From Martinezella rhizogenes (lineage in GTDB: Bacteria; Pseudomonadota; Alphaproteobacteria; Rhizobiales; Rhizobiaceae), in NCBI RefSeq assembly GCF_027460065.1, contig NZ_JAPYZZ010000024.1, positions 45,815-109,510 of the forward strand: 63,696 bases of DNA, written 5' to 3'. Positions 63,181 to 63,696 of this stretch are shown here, piece after piece. The position numbers and the translations under genes are program-made. Below the pieces are notes generated by a model. It was not told where the DNA came from and ran no database searches. It saw nothing but the letters and a program-made list of their open reading frames with translations. Each line of letters opens with the position of its first letter. Positions within the stretch are counted from its first letter, which is position 1.

Positions 63181-63525
63181 CGGCCTCTTTCAGAGTGATG
63201 ACATCGTGCTTGGTCCTAAGTTTTTTATGTGGAGCGGAACCCCCAGCTGCAGCGTGAGGGTCGCGGAGTCGAGTGGACGGACGCTTGTCCGTCCGATCCA
63301 AAACCATGGGTCGCTGTGTTCCCGCCAGATGCTGCAGATGCGACAATGTGAAAGTCCGCGAGCTCGTAGATCTGACACGGAAGCGCTCTCCCGATAACAC
63401 GGTCTTGGAACACGTGGATTGGTATCAGTCCGACGAGATTATCCGGGCAAAGCCCAACTCGATCGTTGGCGGAACGAACGCGAGGGCATGTGCGGTGTGG
63501 AGGGGATGGAATTTTCACAACGAGT
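63181..63525. other. Unassigned region with one short Cys-rich open frame and a hairpin
   Basis: A plus-strand frame from the ATG at 63309 to 63527 (about 72 codons) starts GRCVPARCCRCDNVKVREL and might bind a metal, but I do not recognise it and no strong ribosome site precedes it. A perfect 8-bp hairpin, GGACGGAC-GCTT-GTCCGTCC, lies at 63275-63294. The stretch from 62772 to 63060 shows nothing I can assign. Confidence 0.3.
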
Positions 63526-63551
63526 GAGCCGCGTGAACAACCACGCGGCTC
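63526..63551. terminator. Rho-independent-like hairpin
   Basis: GAGCCGCGTG (63526-63535) and CACGCGGCTC (63542-63551) form a perfect 10-bp stem around AACAAC, followed on the plus strand by CTTT. It lies nine bases beyond the carbonic anhydrase stop and probably terminates that gene. Confidence 0.7.
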
Positions 63552-63559
63552 CTTTGCAT

Positions 63560-63696
63560 TCATGCCTGATCGAAGAATTCGACGGCGCCGCTGTCGAGGT
63601 GATAGTAGGCGCCGACAATCTTGATGCGGCCTTCCGCCAGCGGTTTGAGCAGGAGAGGATCGCTTTCCTCGCGCAGATTGCGCACGACGCGGCGAA
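63560..63696 (-). CDS. Beta-carbonic anhydrase, C-terminal end only
   Basis: The last 45 codons of a gene that begins beyond the window edge. They read RRVVRNLREESDPLLL, KPLAEGRIKIVGAYYHLDSG and AVEFFDQA before TGA at 63560-63562. This matches the C-terminal part of bacterial beta-class carbonic anhydrases (the VVGAxYxLxxGxVxFF end). The zinc ligands lie outside the window. The enzyme interconverts CO2 and bicarbonate in the cytosol. Confidence 0.75.
   Translation of the reverse strand, partial: RRVVRNLREESDPLLLKPLAEGRIKIVGAYYHLDSGAVEFFDQA

Noticed and set aside
1..63696. CRISPR arrays, prophage modules or conjugation genes
   Set aside because: No regularly spaced direct repeats other than the protein-coding 150-bp passenger units, and no phage structural, integrase or relaxase genes were recognised.

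Overview
The window looks like accessory DNA of a Rhizobiaceae-type alphaproteobacterium (Rhizobium/Agrobacterium relatives), probably a chromid, megaplasmid or island. The reasons are moderately high GC, many ABC uptake operons each paired with its own regulator (GntR/FCD, LysR, MocR, TetR, AraC), an RND operon laid out like those of Agrobacterium, and almost no housekeeping genes. No rRNA, convincing tRNA, CRISPR array, replication origin or intact prophage was seen. The replicon type is inference.

Layout. 1-2857: an autotransporter running off the left edge, with four 50-residue passenger repeats. 3.0-4.7 kb: two broken genes (an alpha/beta hydrolase tail and a frameshifted ribokinase). 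4.8-10.8 kb: an intact catabolic/uptake operon (FCD-GntR regulator, RpiB, 3-hydroxyisobutyrate-dehydrogenase-like enzyme, polar-amino-acid-type ABC transporter with two tandem binding proteins). 11-15.3 kb: a small operon (sugar-type dehydrogenase pseudogene, PD40 beta-propeller, DUF336/UPF0303) and a patchwork of truncated genes (GntR, HNH nuclease, ETF-ubiquinone oxidoreductase, DUF3422). 16-19.2 kb: GNAT, MFS exporter and divergent MocR regulator. 19.7-21.4 kb: a hipBA module. 21.7-23.8 kb: response-regulator remnant, secreted DUF336 protein, decayed class III aminotransferase. 24-34.8 kb: a peptide/opine-type ABC operon back to back with a fused CoA transferase, a GMC oxidoreductase and a LysR gene. 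35-37.2 kb: an IS110-family element inserted inside a decayed IS3-family element. 37.3-47.4 kb: a LysR regulator divergent from an eight-gene nucleoside operon (family-5 binding protein, DapA-like aldolase, two nucleoside hydrolases, two permeases, double ATPase, ribokinase-like kinase). 47.5-54.8 kb: a TetR-RND efflux operon ending in a Qnr-like pentapeptide gene. 54.9-62.3 kb: an IS110 fragment, then AraC, TonB receptor and two fused ABC half-transporters resembling YbtPQ/IrtAB siderophore import. 62.5 kb to the end: a cold-shock gene, a Fic-family fragment and the tail of a beta-carbonic anhydrase.

How it fits together. The intact parts are self-contained operons with a regulator at one end and a visible palindromic operator candidate: TGGTCATACCA before the GntR gene, repeated GGTCCACT-type boxes between mfs and mocR, and two palindromes before tetR. 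Between them lie about a dozen gene fragments, so the segment has been repeatedly cut and joined. The most interesting leads are: the noncoding left end of the IS110 element, which holds short segments matching both sides of its own insertion site, as a bridge-RNA model predicts; a Qnr-like gene translationally coupled to a multidrug pump; a HipA whose metal-binding Asp is Asn; and an orphan siderophore-import cluster without biosynthesis genes.
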